Virus record (IMG/VR): IMGVR_UViG_3300030450_001534
Coordinates: 1-33,360 of that record
Origin: a virus
DNA: 33,360 nucleotides
Reading direction: 5' to 3' (one strand)
Both the position numbers and the translations under genes were made by a program. The stretch's first letter is position 1; each line of letters starts with the position of its first letter. The notes below the pieces were generated by a model. That model saw only the letters and a list, made by a program, of their open reading frames with translations, was not told where the DNA came from and did no database searches. Positions 1-6,643 of this stretch are shown here, in pieces.

Positions 1-99
1 GACATATAATCTCCTTCAAAAAATATAGTATTTATAAAGTTTTCTTTAATATTATTTTTCATTGTTTACCCCTTATACCTCTTTGTTAATAATTTCTTT
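1..99. repeat. Terminal direct repeat, left copy (circle junction)
   Basis: These 99 bases are identical to bases 33262-33360. The reading frame that enters from base 62 on the minus strand continues at the right end as the gene starting at 33323, so the two ends join seamlessly. An exact repeat of 99 bases is typical of the k-mer overlap left when an assembler closes a circle. I read it as proof of a complete circular assembly, not as a biological terminal repeat. It also holds the start of the leftward gene at 33087-33323 and the last codons of the gene at 73-405. Confidence 0.95.
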
Positions 100-405
100 A
101 TACCAATCAATAAAAGGTCTAACGCCGTGCTTATTTAGATTAATTTTTATTTCACAAGGCTTAGGCCCATATTCAGGTAATTTTTCTAGAAGCCATAAAC
201 CGCACGCGCTTATAGGCTCAAATTTAGTGCCATCACCTTTTATAAAATTGAAATGATCTTTCCCTTTAGCTTTGGCAATGTATAGTTTTTTTCCTCTGCT
301 GCGAAGTTTGAATGTTGCTTCAACGTAGCAGCTACTAGGTACTTCATATAAAGTACCGTATCTGTATTCTATTCCAGGTTTTGAATCTTGTCTTAATCTA
401 CTCAT
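73..405 (-). CDS. Hypothetical protein, leftward early operon
   Basis: A 110-residue soluble protein that I do not recognise. It is rich in Lys, Tyr and Gly, has no membrane segment, and shows no catalytic motif I can name. The start ATG follows the cassette GGGGTAAACAATG shared by its operon neighbours; the TAA inside that cassette is the stop codon of the upstream gene 409-597, so the two genes are probably translationally coupled. Its own stop is followed 10 bases later by the same cassette, which starts the gene that crosses the circle junction. It is probably an early protein acting on the host or on DNA metabolism, by position only. Confidence 0.7.
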   Translation of the reverse strand: MSRLRQDSKPGIEYRYGTLYEVPSSCYVEATFKLRSRGKKLYIAKAKGKDHFNFIKGDGTKFEPISACGLWLLEKLPEYGPKPCEIKINLNKHGVRPFIDWYKEIINKEV

Positions 406-408
406 TGT

Positions 409-597
409 TTACCCCTCTCCTTTTTGTGTTATTAATCTATCAATTTTAGCTTTAGCATCTCGAAGTAAGCCTGCGGTGTTTAGCTTGCCATTAACCTTAA
501 AAAAATAATGACTGTAATAATTATCACTATCTAAACCCATAGGCGTTCTTTGTTGCTCTATCTCTATCCCTCTATATTTTCTGTAATGTCTACTCAT
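409..597 (-). CDS. Small hypothetical protein, leftward early operon
   Basis: A 62-residue protein beginning MSRHYRKYRGIEIE. It has a basic N-terminus, an aromatic centre with YYSHYFFKVNG, and a C-terminal stretch (about residues 44-57) that looks helical. The layout resembles small phage proteins that pair a short beta-sheet with a closing helix, but I cannot assign a family. The start sits directly behind the shared cassette at 595-607, and the upstream gene stops within 11 bases. Its coding status rests on the dense operon packing and the conserved start signal. Confidence 0.65.
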   Translation of the reverse strand: MSRHYRKYRGIEIEQQRTPMGLDSDNYYSHYFFKVNGKLNTAGLLRDAKAKIDRLITQKGEG

Positions 598-607
598 TGT
601 TTACCCC

Positions 608-931
608 TTAGTTAAGTTCTTGTTCTATTTCTACATCGAAATTGTGACGCATTATCTTCATTCTTTGATTAATTCTATATCTTTTGCCTGTTACGTTATG
701 TTCACAATATTTGATTTTTTTTGTATCTACTGCGTCTAATATTTCTCTAAGTTCAGTTTCAGAATCATCAAAAATACTTGGATCAACTTTTTCAAAAGTT
801 TTAACCCATCCTTTTTTTTCGTCATAGTTCAGATCTACAAGTTTAAGTGGCGCGAAGTTGTGTCCTATCGCGTCTGTTATGGCGCAGTATCTTTCAATTT
901 GTGCTTTTCTTTCTTTACTTAATGTGTTCAT
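608..931 (-). CDS. Hypothetical protein, first gene of the leftward arm
   Basis: A 107-residue, charged, soluble protein with no recognised domain. The N-terminal 20 residues look helical, followed by acidic segments. It is the promoter-proximal gene of the leftward arm: the candidate minus-strand promoter at 984-1011 lies just upstream and its start uses the cassette TAAGGGGTAAACAATG. First genes of phage early operons often encode host take-over or regulatory proteins, but nothing in this sequence shows that. Confidence 0.7.
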   Translation of the reverse strand: MNTLSKERKAQIERYCAITDAIGHNFAPLKLVDLNYDEKKGWVKTFEKVDPSIFDDSETELREILDAVDTKKIKYCEHNVTGKRYRINQRMKIMRHNFDVEIEQELN

Positions 932-941
932 TGTTTACCCC
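929..941 (-). promoter_or_regulatory. Repeated ribosome-binding/start cassette GGGGTAAACAATG
   Basis: On the minus strand the 13-mer GGGGTAAACAATG forms the ribosome-binding site and start codon of the gene 608-931. The same 13-mer recurs exactly at 595-607, 403-415 and 60-72 (again at 33321-33333 through the circle overlap), with a variant GGGGTGACAATG at 33082-33093. In most copies the motif is preceded by TA or TAA, giving TAAGGGG, and it often contains or abuts the stop codon of the previous gene. Such conservation of the non-coding bases suggests recent duplication of the cassette or a shared translational control signal. Confidence 0.8.
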
Positions 942-1043
942 TTATTTGTTTATTGTTTCTATTTGTTGCCTTTTGTTATTGTAATAATACTCCTATTGAT
1001 ATACTTTGCAACAAGTAATTGTACTTATTTGAATTTATAAATT
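942..1043. promoter_or_regulatory. Divergent early promoter/operator region
   Basis: This 102-base gap separates the leftward and rightward arms. For the leftward arm a good sigma70-like promoter can be read on the minus strand: TTGCAA (1006-1011), 16-base spacer, TATTAT (complement of 984-989). For the rightward arm the best candidate is weaker: TTGATA (996-1001), 18 bases, TGTACT (1020-1025). An inverted repeat, AAGTA-ATTG-TACTT at 1013-1026, overlaps the rightward elements and could be an operator. No repressor gene is recognisable nearby. Confidence 0.45.
984..1011 (-). promoter_or_regulatory. Candidate leftward early promoter
   Basis: On the minus strand, TTGCAA at 1011-1006 and TATTAT at 989-984 are separated by 16 bases. 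Transcription would start about 43-47 bases before the ATG at 931 and would serve the whole leftward arm across the circle junction to 30776. Confidence 0.45.
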
Positions 1044-1334
1044 ATGGACACAGACAAAATGAGAAAACTACAACAGCTATATGTTGATGAAGTATTACAT
1101 AAAGACATCAAGGGCCTGGCCAGATTAAGACAGCAAGATATAAAGGTGGTTGTTACCAATTTATTCAAGTCTGAATTTAAGACGGATCGTTTCTTTAATT
1201 TTTGTAAAGAGATGCACGGCAAATACATTGAGGAGAAGCGCGCGTTCGCGTTCAAAGAAGATCCTTTGGACTTTGACGGCTATTGCGCTGAAAACTTGGA
1301 GTATCTTAAAGATGAATTTCACAATTCTTTGTAG
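1044..1334 (+). CDS. Hypothetical protein, first gene of the rightward arm
   Basis: A 96-residue charged, mostly helical protein beginning MDTDKMRKLQQLY. No family is recognised. There is no clear Shine-Dalgarno sequence before the ATG (the upstream bases are TTTATAAATT), so the mRNA may have a very short leader. An overlapping frame at 1150-1371 is open but is a shadow: it has unlike composition and no ribosome-binding site. As the promoter-proximal rightward gene, ahead of SSB and primase genes, it may be a replication accessory or regulatory protein. That is positional inference. Confidence 0.65.
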   Translation: MDTDKMRKLQQLYVDEVLHKDIKGLARLRQQDIKVVVTNLFKSEFKTDRFFNFCKEMHGKYIEEKRAFAFKEDPLDFDGYCAENLEYLKDEFHNSL

Positions 1335-1387
1335 CCTAAAATTTATACAATCTAAAGGTCACGATTATTAATAATAAGGAGTGTAAT

Positions 1388-1945
1388 ATGTTGAATGACG
1401 ACATGGGCGAAAGCCAAGCTAAGTGGGTAGCTTATAAACCACAAAAAGATGAATGGGTGTATAACGATGGAGAGCCATCAGAAAAGGCCATGGGTGCTTT
1501 TCTTTTTGATTATGTAAATATCAAAGCAGGATGGGGTAAGGTGCAAGCAGGCGTACCACCTGAATACTTATGGCGTGAAGATCTGTTAAAGCCAGATCCG
1601 AACCCAGGAAAGGATTTTAAGCCTGCCAGATCTGTGGATCTTTATTTTAAGGACGAACATTTAAAAGGTGTTTATTCCTGGACTACCAATGGATGGGGGC
1701 CTGTAAATGGCATTAATATTATTTATGAAAGAATAATGAATCACCCAGAAAAGAAGGAAGGAATGTTGCCTGTTATCAAATACACAGGATCCGAGGAAAA
1801 GAAGTTCCAACGTGGTTCTAGCAGAACCCCACAATTTGAAATAATCCAATGGGCAGAACGCCCTGCTGATTGGGATGCAGAGCCAGTAGTGGAAGCTGCT
1901 CCTGAGCCAGTAGTAGAGGAATCAACAGACGAAATACCATTTTAA
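1388..1945 (+). CDS. Phage single-stranded DNA-binding-like protein
   Basis: A 185-residue protein with an aromatic- and lysine-rich body (about residues 1-150) and a flexible tail rich in Pro, Val, Ala and Glu that ends STDEIPF. An acidic linker finished by DxIPF is the hallmark of bacterial and phage single-strand-binding proteins, where the last residues recruit replication and repair enzymes. The body could be an OB-fold, but I cannot confirm that by eye. The start has a good AAGGAG site 9 bases upstream. The next gene, 10 bases downstream, encodes the primase-helicase, which fits a role in coating ssDNA at the fork. Annealing-type recombination with the exonuclease at 31148-32122 is another possibility. 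Confidence 0.65.
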   Translation: MLNDDMGESQAKWVAYKPQKDEWVYNDGEPSEKAMGAFLFDYVNIKAGWGKVQAGVPPEYLWREDLLKPDPNPGKDFKPARSVDLYFKDEHLKGVYSWTTNGWGPVNGINIIYERIMNHPEKKEGMLPVIKYTGSEEKKFQRGSSRTPQFEIIQWAERPADWDAEPVVEAAPEPVVEESTDEIPF

Positions 1946-1954
1946 GATCTTGAA

Positions 1955-3958
1955 ATGGGAATTAAGGAATCAGCTAAAGAGTACAACGCTTTAGGCTTTC
2001 AATTAGTAGCGATGAAAAGTGGCCATAAGGGGCCACAAACGGCTAATTGGCATCAGAAAGGCGTAGACGTTGAACAATTAACTGATAATCAGAACATAGG
2101 CTTGATACATAATTTATCAAGCACATGCAGTCTTGATATAGACAATAGAGATGATGCTATAAAAGTCTTTCAAGACTATTTGGGGATGGATGCCACAGCA
2201 ATGAAAAGTGCGTACCCTTGTTGGCGTGGTTCGCGTGAAGGTATTAAGTTTCTATTCAGGATGCCTAATCTTGAACGCATAGGCATTAAGAAACTGACCT
2301 ACAAAGAAGGCGACAAGGTAGTAACCGTTTTCGAGTTACGCGGTTCTACTGGCAATGCAGGTTGTCAAGATCTGCTACCACCAAGCATCCACCCTACTGG
2401 CGTTCCTTACGAGTGGGTAACACCCTTACCCCAATCTTTTGAGGAAATCCCCTTACTCCCAGATAGGCTAGTAGAGTTATGGTCTAACTGGGATGTTGAG
2501 GAGAAAGCGATGTTGCATTGCCTGGGTAAATTCACCCCAGAACCCATTAAAAGGCAATTACCGACAAAGAATGATAGTGCGGATGTAATAGATCTGTTTA
2601 ATAAGAAATTCACGGTTAGTGAAATCTTAGAAAAGAATGGGTACGAAAAGAAAGGATCTAATCGTTTCTTATCGCCCCACTCTACAAGCAAAACGCCAGG
2701 AATCGTCTTATTAGACGATGGCACTATATATAGCCATCACGGCGGAGATCTATTAGGTGATGGCCATTCTCACGATGCTTTTGATGTAGCCAGGATCCTG
2801 GAAGCTAATTCAGATTGGAAAACGGCCTTTAATAACGCTAGATCTAATCTTGGTATGGAACAAGTGGTGTATGAGAAGCCAATAGACGTTAGACCGTTTA
2901 AATTCTTTCACGCATCAGAAGCTATTGATAACGCCACCCCACCAAAATGGGTGATTAAGAATGTAGCAGAAGAAGATTCATTAATAGGTATGTTTGGCCC
3001 ACCCAAAACAGGTAAATCATTCGTCACTATAGATATGGCAGCTTGTGTTGCTACAGGTATTGATTGGCATGAAAAAAAGACCAAACAAGGCCTATGTTTA
3101 TACCTGGCAGGTGAAGGACACAGAGGATTGAGCAGACGTTTATTGGGTTGGGAGCAAATAAACAATAAACCATTGAAGGATAGCAAATTGCATTATTCAG
3201 AGAGAGGAGTACAGATCTTAGATAATTTGGACGCTGAAATGATGCGCAATGAAGCGTTGGTGTTGCAAGATACTTATAAAGAACGCCCTACCCTAATTGT
3301 TATAGATACTCTGGCCAGAAACTTTGGGCCAGGTAATGAGAATAGCACAGAGGATATGAATAGATTTGTGGCTAACGTGGATCGTTATATAAGGGAAGAA
3401 TTTAGATGCGCTGTTATTTTGGTGCATCACACAGGACACTTAGAAGGATCCAGAGGTAGAGGATCTAGCGTGTTACCTGCTGCATTGGACGCTGAATATA
3501 AGGTATCTAAGAATGATGAAGGTATAGATAACAGCCATTGGTCATTAGATCTGGAACAAACCCTTATTAAAGATGGGCGTGGTATGGCTCCTATGCGATT
3601 CAGCTTCAATGAGTGTGAATTTATGCACTTATTGGATGAAGAAGGACAACCCACCACATCAGGAGCGTTGGTTACTGATATATACGTTGCACCAAATAAG
3701 GAAAAGCAATTAGGGCCTAATCAGAAGATAGTCCTGGAAGCACTAGAAACGGTGTACGCCAGGAAGGTTAGAGCAGCTAGAGGTAAAGGCGAAGAAGTGC
3801 ATGAGGTTACGGTAACGCAGAAAGAATTAAAAGAAGAAGTGGGCGATATGAGTACATCTGGTCTAAGTAATGCGAAAAAGGCGTTAATAAATGACCATAA
3901 AAAGATAGAGGAAGTAGAGCCAGGGGTGTTTATTCCAACAGATAAGGAGTTGTTTTAA
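1955..3958 (+). CDS. Bifunctional primase-polymerase / RepA-type helicase
   Basis: A 667-residue replication protein. The N-terminal part (about residues 5-175) looks like a Prim-Pol primase domain, with the metal-binding pair in SLDIDN (D61, D63) and the later IKFLFRMP strand. A middle segment (about 210-300) contains SHHGGDLLGDGHSHDAFDVA, typical of phage and plasmid primase-helicases. The C-terminal half is a RecA-fold helicase of the RepA/AAA_25 type: Walker A GPPKTGKS (about 349-356), Walker B TLIVIDTL (446-453), and a sensor region with VHHTGH (490-495). It should prime and unwind DNA for host polymerase, since no phage polymerase is present. The iteron array begins one base after its stop codon, so this protein probably binds or is loaded there. 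Confidence 0.88.
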   Translation: MGIKESAKEYNALGFQLVAMKSGHKGPQTANWHQKGVDVEQLTDNQNIGLIHNLSSTCSLDIDNRDDAIKVFQDYLGMDATAMKSAYPCWRGSREGIKFLFRMPNLERIGIKKLTYKEGDKVVTVFELRGSTGNAGCQDLLPPSIHPTGVPYEWVTPLPQSFEEIPLLPDRLVELWSNWDVEEKAMLHCLGKFTPEPIKRQLPTKNDSADVIDLFNKKFTVSEILEKNGYEKKGSNRFLSPHSTSKTPGIVLLDDGTIYSHHGGDLLGDGHSHDAFDVARILEANSDWKTAFNNARSNLGMEQVVYEKPIDVRPFKFFHASEAIDNATPPKWVIKNVAEEDSLIGMFGPPKTGKSFVTIDMAACVATGIDWHEKKTKQGLCLYLAGEGHRGLSRRLLGWEQINNKPLKDSKLHYSERGVQILDNLDAEMMRNEALVLQDTYKERPTLIVIDTLARNFGPGNENSTEDMNRFVANVDRYIREEFRCAVILVHHTGHLEGSRGRGSSVLPAALDAEYKVSKNDEGIDNSHWSLDLEQTLIKDGRGMAPMRFSFNECEFMHLLDEEGQPTTSGALVTDIYVAPNKEKQLGPNQKIVLEALETVYARKVRAARGKGEEVHEVTVTQKELKEEVGDMSTSGLSNAKKALINDHKKIEEVEPGVFIPTDKELF

Positions 3959-4073
3959 ACGCATAAAGTGACGCATAAAACGCATAAAACACATAAATGA
4001 AACAAGAAATAACGCTTAAAACGCATAAAAATCCTATAAGGATTATGCGTTTATGCGCTATTTGTTTATGCGC
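3959..4073. other. Candidate replication origin: ACGCATAAA iteron array
   Basis: Nine copies of a 9-mer related to ACGCATAAA lie in 115 bases. Direct copies are at 3959-3967, 3971-3979, 3980-3988, 3989-3997 (ACACATAAA), 4012-4020 (ACGCTTAAA) and 4021-4029. Inverted copies are at 4042-4050, 4050-4058 and 4065-4073. Several abut at a 9-base period. The orientation switches around a perfect inverted repeat AATCCT-ATA-AGGATT (4030-4044), so the centre can form an extended hairpin. Iterons next to a replication initiator are the usual design of theta-type origins. The hairpin could also act as a transcription attenuator. Confidence 0.75.
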
Positions 4074-4087
4074 TACATATTTAAGCG

Positions 4088-4639
4088 ATGACTAAATATA
4101 AGGCACCGCCTAACCCACAAAAAGATAGAGCAATGAAATTATTAGCAAGGGTTGAACAACGAAGATCTGAGATAAACATTAGATGGGGAGAAGATAGATT
4201 TACGGATCTACTAGATCCTGATTTGTGCGCTCGTTACTTACAGATGTGCGATAAGTTCAAATCAGTTAAGAATAAGACTAATTACTTTAGCGTTGAGCAA
4301 ATGTCAGAAGGCATGTTGAGAGCATACGATAAGTGTGAACAGAATGTACGCGCGCGCGGCCACAAGGAATTGAATGGTGAGATCTGGGCATTTACTTATA
4401 AAGACATAAGGTTTTTGGTGGTGAAGGATAAGGCCTTCTATGCCAAGGCAGTAGCAATGGCCAAGAAAGAGAATTGTATGGATAGTGTTTGGCATATAGA
4501 AGAATTGCTAAAGCTAATACCTAAAGAATCATTTGTGTTTACAGATGCAATCAAGAGCAACTTCCCAGGTGCGGAAGTTAAACCAGTAACAGAAGAAGAT
4601 ATAAAGGATGTTGGGCCAATAAGCCCATTCACAGGATGA
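4088..4639 (+). CDS. Hypothetical protein downstream of the origin
   Basis: A 183-residue soluble protein, basic at the N-terminus (MTKYKAPPNPQKDRAMKLL) and acidic with prolines at the C-terminus. It contains WGEDRFTDLLDPDLCARYLQM and a central beta-like stretch EIWAFTYKDIRFLVVKDK, with no motif I can tie to a known family. The start lies 14 bases after the last iteron and has no strong ribosome-binding site. It may be a replication or recombination accessory protein, since it sits between the origin and the J-domain-like gene, but that is only context. Confidence 0.7.
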   Translation: MTKYKAPPNPQKDRAMKLLARVEQRRSEINIRWGEDRFTDLLDPDLCARYLQMCDKFKSVKNKTNYFSVEQMSEGMLRAYDKCEQNVRARGHKELNGEIWAFTYKDIRFLVVKDKAFYAKAVAMAKKENCMDSVWHIEELLKLIPKESFVFTDAIKSNFPGAEVKPVTEEDIKDVGPISPFTG

Positions 4640-4640
4640 T

Positions 4641-4985
4641 ATGAGTGAGAAAGATATGTTCCACACTCATTTCACAACTGGCAGTTCAGGCACAGTAAAC
4701 AACGGCGCAACTGCCGTTTATTTAGATGCTTCTGATAAAACAGAGACAAAGTTAAGAAATACAATAGAACTCCAACAACAAGTAATAGACCGATTGAAGT
4801 TACAAATTGAACACTTAATTGAGGAGTTGAAAACACAAAAAGAACTAGAATCTGATGTGGGTTTTACACAAGAAGAAATGAATTTTATTTTATCCAGGGT
4901 GCATCCAGACAAAAACCCTGATTCAAAAATGGCACATAAATTAACAACTAAATTAATAAAAAGGAGAAAAGATGGACATAGATAA
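4641..4985 (+). CDS. Coiled-coil protein with truncated J-domain-like motif
   Basis: A 114-residue protein. Residues about 1-30 are polar and probably flexible. Residues 33-68 form a coiled coil (LRNTIELQQQVIDRLKLQIEHLI region). The C-terminus reads FILSRVHPDKNPDSKMAHKLTTKLI, with the HPDKN signature that DnaJ-family J-domains use to stimulate Hsp70 ATPase. Only the second half of a J-domain is present, a form that recurs in phage proteins, often with a HPDKH-like motif. It could recruit host DnaK to the replication complex or to capsid assembly. It starts 1 base after the previous stop and overlaps the next gene by 14 bases. Confidence 0.7.
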   Translation: MSEKDMFHTHFTTGSSGTVNNGATAVYLDASDKTETKLRNTIELQQQVIDRLKLQIEHLIEELKTQKELESDVGFTQEEMNFILSRVHPDKNPDSKMAHKLTTKLIKRRKDGHR

Positions 4986-5205
4986 ATTGATTGAAGAAAA
5001 AGGCGTGGATTACGGACGACCAGAGTTATTTTTTGGTGCATTGTCAGAGATATGGACACAGATGTTGGGTAAGAAGATATCAACAACGGATGCAGTAGCC
5101 ATGATGGTTGCGTTTAAAGCATTGCGAGCAGCAAACAATCCAGATCTAAAAGACTCATGGACGGACATTCAAGGCTACGGAAAAATAGGTGAAGATTTGA
5201 AATAA
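4972..5205 (+). CDS. DUF6378-like phage protein
   Basis: A 77-residue protein with the pattern YGRPELFFGALSEIWTQMLG ... DAVAMMVAFKALRAANNP ... DSWTDIQGYGKIGED. This matches the phage family known as DUF6378 as I recall it, whose function is not established. The strong AAGGAG site in front of the ATG at 4972 lies inside the end of the previous gene, a translational-coupling arrangement. Length is about what the family usually shows. Confidence 0.75.
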   Translation: MDIDKLIEEKGVDYGRPELFFGALSEIWTQMLGKKISTTDAVAMMVAFKALRAANNPDLKDSWTDIQGYGKIGEDLK

Positions 5206-5225
5206 AAATTTTAACTAACTATTAT
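5197..5225 (+). promoter_or_regulatory. Candidate sigma70-like promoter before the HTH/terminase block
   Basis: TTGAAA (5197-5202) and TATTAT (5220-5225) are separated by 17 bases, a near-consensus arrangement. The predicted transcript start is only a few bases before the ATG at 5237, and no Shine-Dalgarno sequence precedes that ATG, so the message would be almost leaderless. This promoter lacks the ATGCAACTTA block of the three late elements and would be a different class. Confidence 0.45.
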
Positions 5226-5236
5226 AAATTCTAATT

Positions 5237-5422
5237 ATGACCAATAGACAATATAAACAAGATATAAAAGATATAAAAGAAGTATTGAACAAGAGAATCA
5301 AACAAGGTGACTCCATGCACGATATAGCAATGAGCCTGGATGTTGATAAGGCAACGGTGTCCAGATGGGCAAAGAAGTTCAATATTAAGACTAACAATAA
5401 ATTTCCCAAGGGGGATAACTAA
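5237..5422 (+). CDS. Small helix-turn-helix protein
   Basis: A 61-residue protein. Residues about 24-50 (GDSMHDIAMSLDVDKATVSRWAKKF) read as a classic helix-turn-helix: a DIAMSLDV helix, a turn, then KATVSRWAKKF as recognition helix, as in Hin/Mu-like and transposase DNA-binding domains. It has no other domain, so it could be a small transcription regulator or a packaging accessory DNA-binding protein. It is the first gene after the candidate promoter at 5197-5225 and overlaps the next gene by one base (TAATG). A regulator of late transcription is an attractive guess, since the phage otherwise shows no obvious late activator. Confidence 0.65.
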   Translation: MTNRQYKQDIKDIKEVLNKRIKQGDSMHDIAMSLDVDKATVSRWAKKFNIKTNNKFPKGDN

Positions 5423-6003
5423 TGGCACAGTCATTTGATATAAGAACTAACCAGAAGCAGGTTGTTAAATCATTGGGTAGGAAAGCTAAGAAGCACATAC
5501 CAGAAGCTACCAGGTGGGCAATAAACAACACAGCTAAGAAACTACAGAAGGCCTATAAGGTTCAAACAGAAAAGAAATTAGATAGGCCTACTAAGTTCAC
5601 AACCAATGGATTTTTTATTAAGTATGCAAGAAGAAATAATCTTGAAGCATTTGTTCAAGTTAAAGATGTGGTTGCAAAGTATTTGAAGTGGCAGATAGAA
5701 GGCGGAGTCTCTACACCTAGCAGACCAGAAGCCGTGCCAACAGAGAATAGAAAGCTAAACAAATATGGAAACATACCTGGAAGGCAATTAGTTAAGAGCA
5801 ACAACATAGTAAGACCAACTAAGAAAGGTATGGGAGTCTGGACGAATCCAAAGAAAGGTACGCCCAAACTTTTAATAGCATTTAAAACTTCAATCAATTA
5901 CACAAAGAGATTTCCTTTCTACAAGATTGGTAACAATGTTATTAAGAATGTTTTTCCGAAAGAATTAAAGTTCTCATTAAGAAAAGAGATGAGAAGAAAA
6001 TGA
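5422..6003 (+). CDS. Tail-completion (gpZ-like) protein, tentative
   Basis: A 193-residue very basic protein. The stretch PEATRWAINNTAKKLQKAYKV followed by LDRPTKFTTNGFFIKYA resembles phage proteins of the minor tail Z type, which begin with a helix carrying ALNR/AINN-like residues and then a DRPTPFT-like motif. In lambda, gpZ acts in tail completion and lies near gpU; here the gene precedes the terminases, which is an unusual place. The start overlaps the upstream stop (TAATG) behind a GGGGGA ribosome-binding site. The family assignment is from memory and tentative. Confidence 0.55.
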   Translation: MAQSFDIRTNQKQVVKSLGRKAKKHIPEATRWAINNTAKKLQKAYKVQTEKKLDRPTKFTTNGFFIKYARRNNLEAFVQVKDVVAKYLKWQIEGGVSTPSRPEAVPTENRKLNKYGNIPGRQLVKSNNIVRPTKKGMGVWTNPKKGTPKLLIAFKTSINYTKRFPFYKIGNNVIKNVFPKELKFSLRKEMRRK

Positions 6004-6137
6004 TAGTGCTGAAAGCCTTATACTACGCGGTTTATAGGTTCTTCCTAGAGGATAGTTCGCCACAGGTTTCCGCGCCCCGTTATTTTTGTAGATACTGCCC
6101 TTTTTTGACCACATCAATCACATGGCTACAAACATAG
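6000..6137 (+). CDS. Possible 45-residue ORF before the small terminase gene
   Basis: The ATG at 6000 overlaps the stop of the previous gene (ATGA) and the frame runs 45 codons to 6137, 16 bases into the small terminase gene. The product would have a hydrophobic N-terminus (MIVLKALYYAVYRFFL) and a CRYC pair. The ribosome-binding site is weak and no homologue is recognised. The stretch may instead be non-coding packaging DNA (see the entry at 6004-6121). Confidence 0.25.
   Translation: MIVLKALYYAVYRFFLEDSSPQVSAPRYFCRYCPFLTTSITWLQT
6004..6121. other. Candidate cos (packaging initiation) region
   Basis: In lambda-type phages with a GpA/Nu1 terminase, the cos site lies just upstream of the small terminase gene. 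This 118-base gap is in that position and contains the only GC-dense block nearby, CCGCGCCCCG at 6070-6079, followed by a T-rich stretch. I cannot see a clear twofold symmetric nick site, so the exact overhang is unknown. Confidence 0.3.
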
Positions 6138-6643
6138 AAATTGCAGAACACCTGGACTGCCGCCCAGAACACGTTTCAAGGTTAAAAAGTCAAAACGTAC
6201 TGCCTTCCGCGCCTGGTAAGCCTATGGACTTAGACAGAGCAAGAGTGGCTTACATTAACTACTTGAGAAAGAAAGCAAGAATGACATCGAACACCGATGA
6301 TGGAACTATTACTGAACACAAGACGCGCTTAACGTCTGCCCAAGCTGATAAAGCAGAAATGGAAGTGCAAGTGTTGAGCAGTAGTTTAATAAAAGCTGAT
6401 GATGTTAGATCTACCTGGACTGAGTTTGTTTCTAACGTAAGGGCCAAGCTATTAAACCTACCTTCCAAATTAGCGCACCAGGTTATAGGTTTAGACCACT
6501 ACGCAGAAGCAGAAGAATTATTAACTAATGAGATATATGAAACACTTAACGAACTCTCCAAATCAGAGTACACAGAATCCGATGGAATGGGCCTGGACGG
6601 AGACAGCCAAAGCGTTCAAACCGCCAAAGAAGCTACTGGTTAG
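6122..6643 (+). CDS. Terminase small subunit (Nu1-like)
   Basis: A 173-residue protein that should recognise the packaging site and deliver DNA to the large subunit. The N-terminus (residues 1-45) is a winged-helix/MerR-like DNA-binding module, MATNIEIAEHLDCRPEHVSRLKSQNVLPSAP, as in Nu1/gpNu1 relatives. The middle (about 64-125), LTSAQADKAEMEVQVLSSSLIKADDV followed by a helical segment with LPSKLAHQVIG, is a pattern shared by Nu1-type small terminases. The C-terminal tail is acidic. It overlaps the large terminase gene in another frame. Confidence 0.85.
   Translation: MATNIEIAEHLDCRPEHVSRLKSQNVLPSAPGKPMDLDRARVAYINYLRKKARMTSNTDDGTITEHKTRLTSAQADKAEMEVQVLSSSLIKADDVRSTWTEFVSNVRAKLLNLPSKLAHQVIGLDHYAEAEELLTNEIYETLNELSKSEYTESDGMGLDGDSQSVQTAKEATG

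Noticed and set aside
1-99. Biological direct terminal repeat like those of T7-type phages
   Set aside because: The length is exactly 99 bases, typical of an assembler k-mer, and the terminase is of the cos-cutting GpA type. An assembly overlap on a circle explains it better.
1150-1371. Alternative plus-strand frame of 73 codons
   Set aside because: It overlaps the better supported frame 1044-1334 and has no ribosome-binding site.
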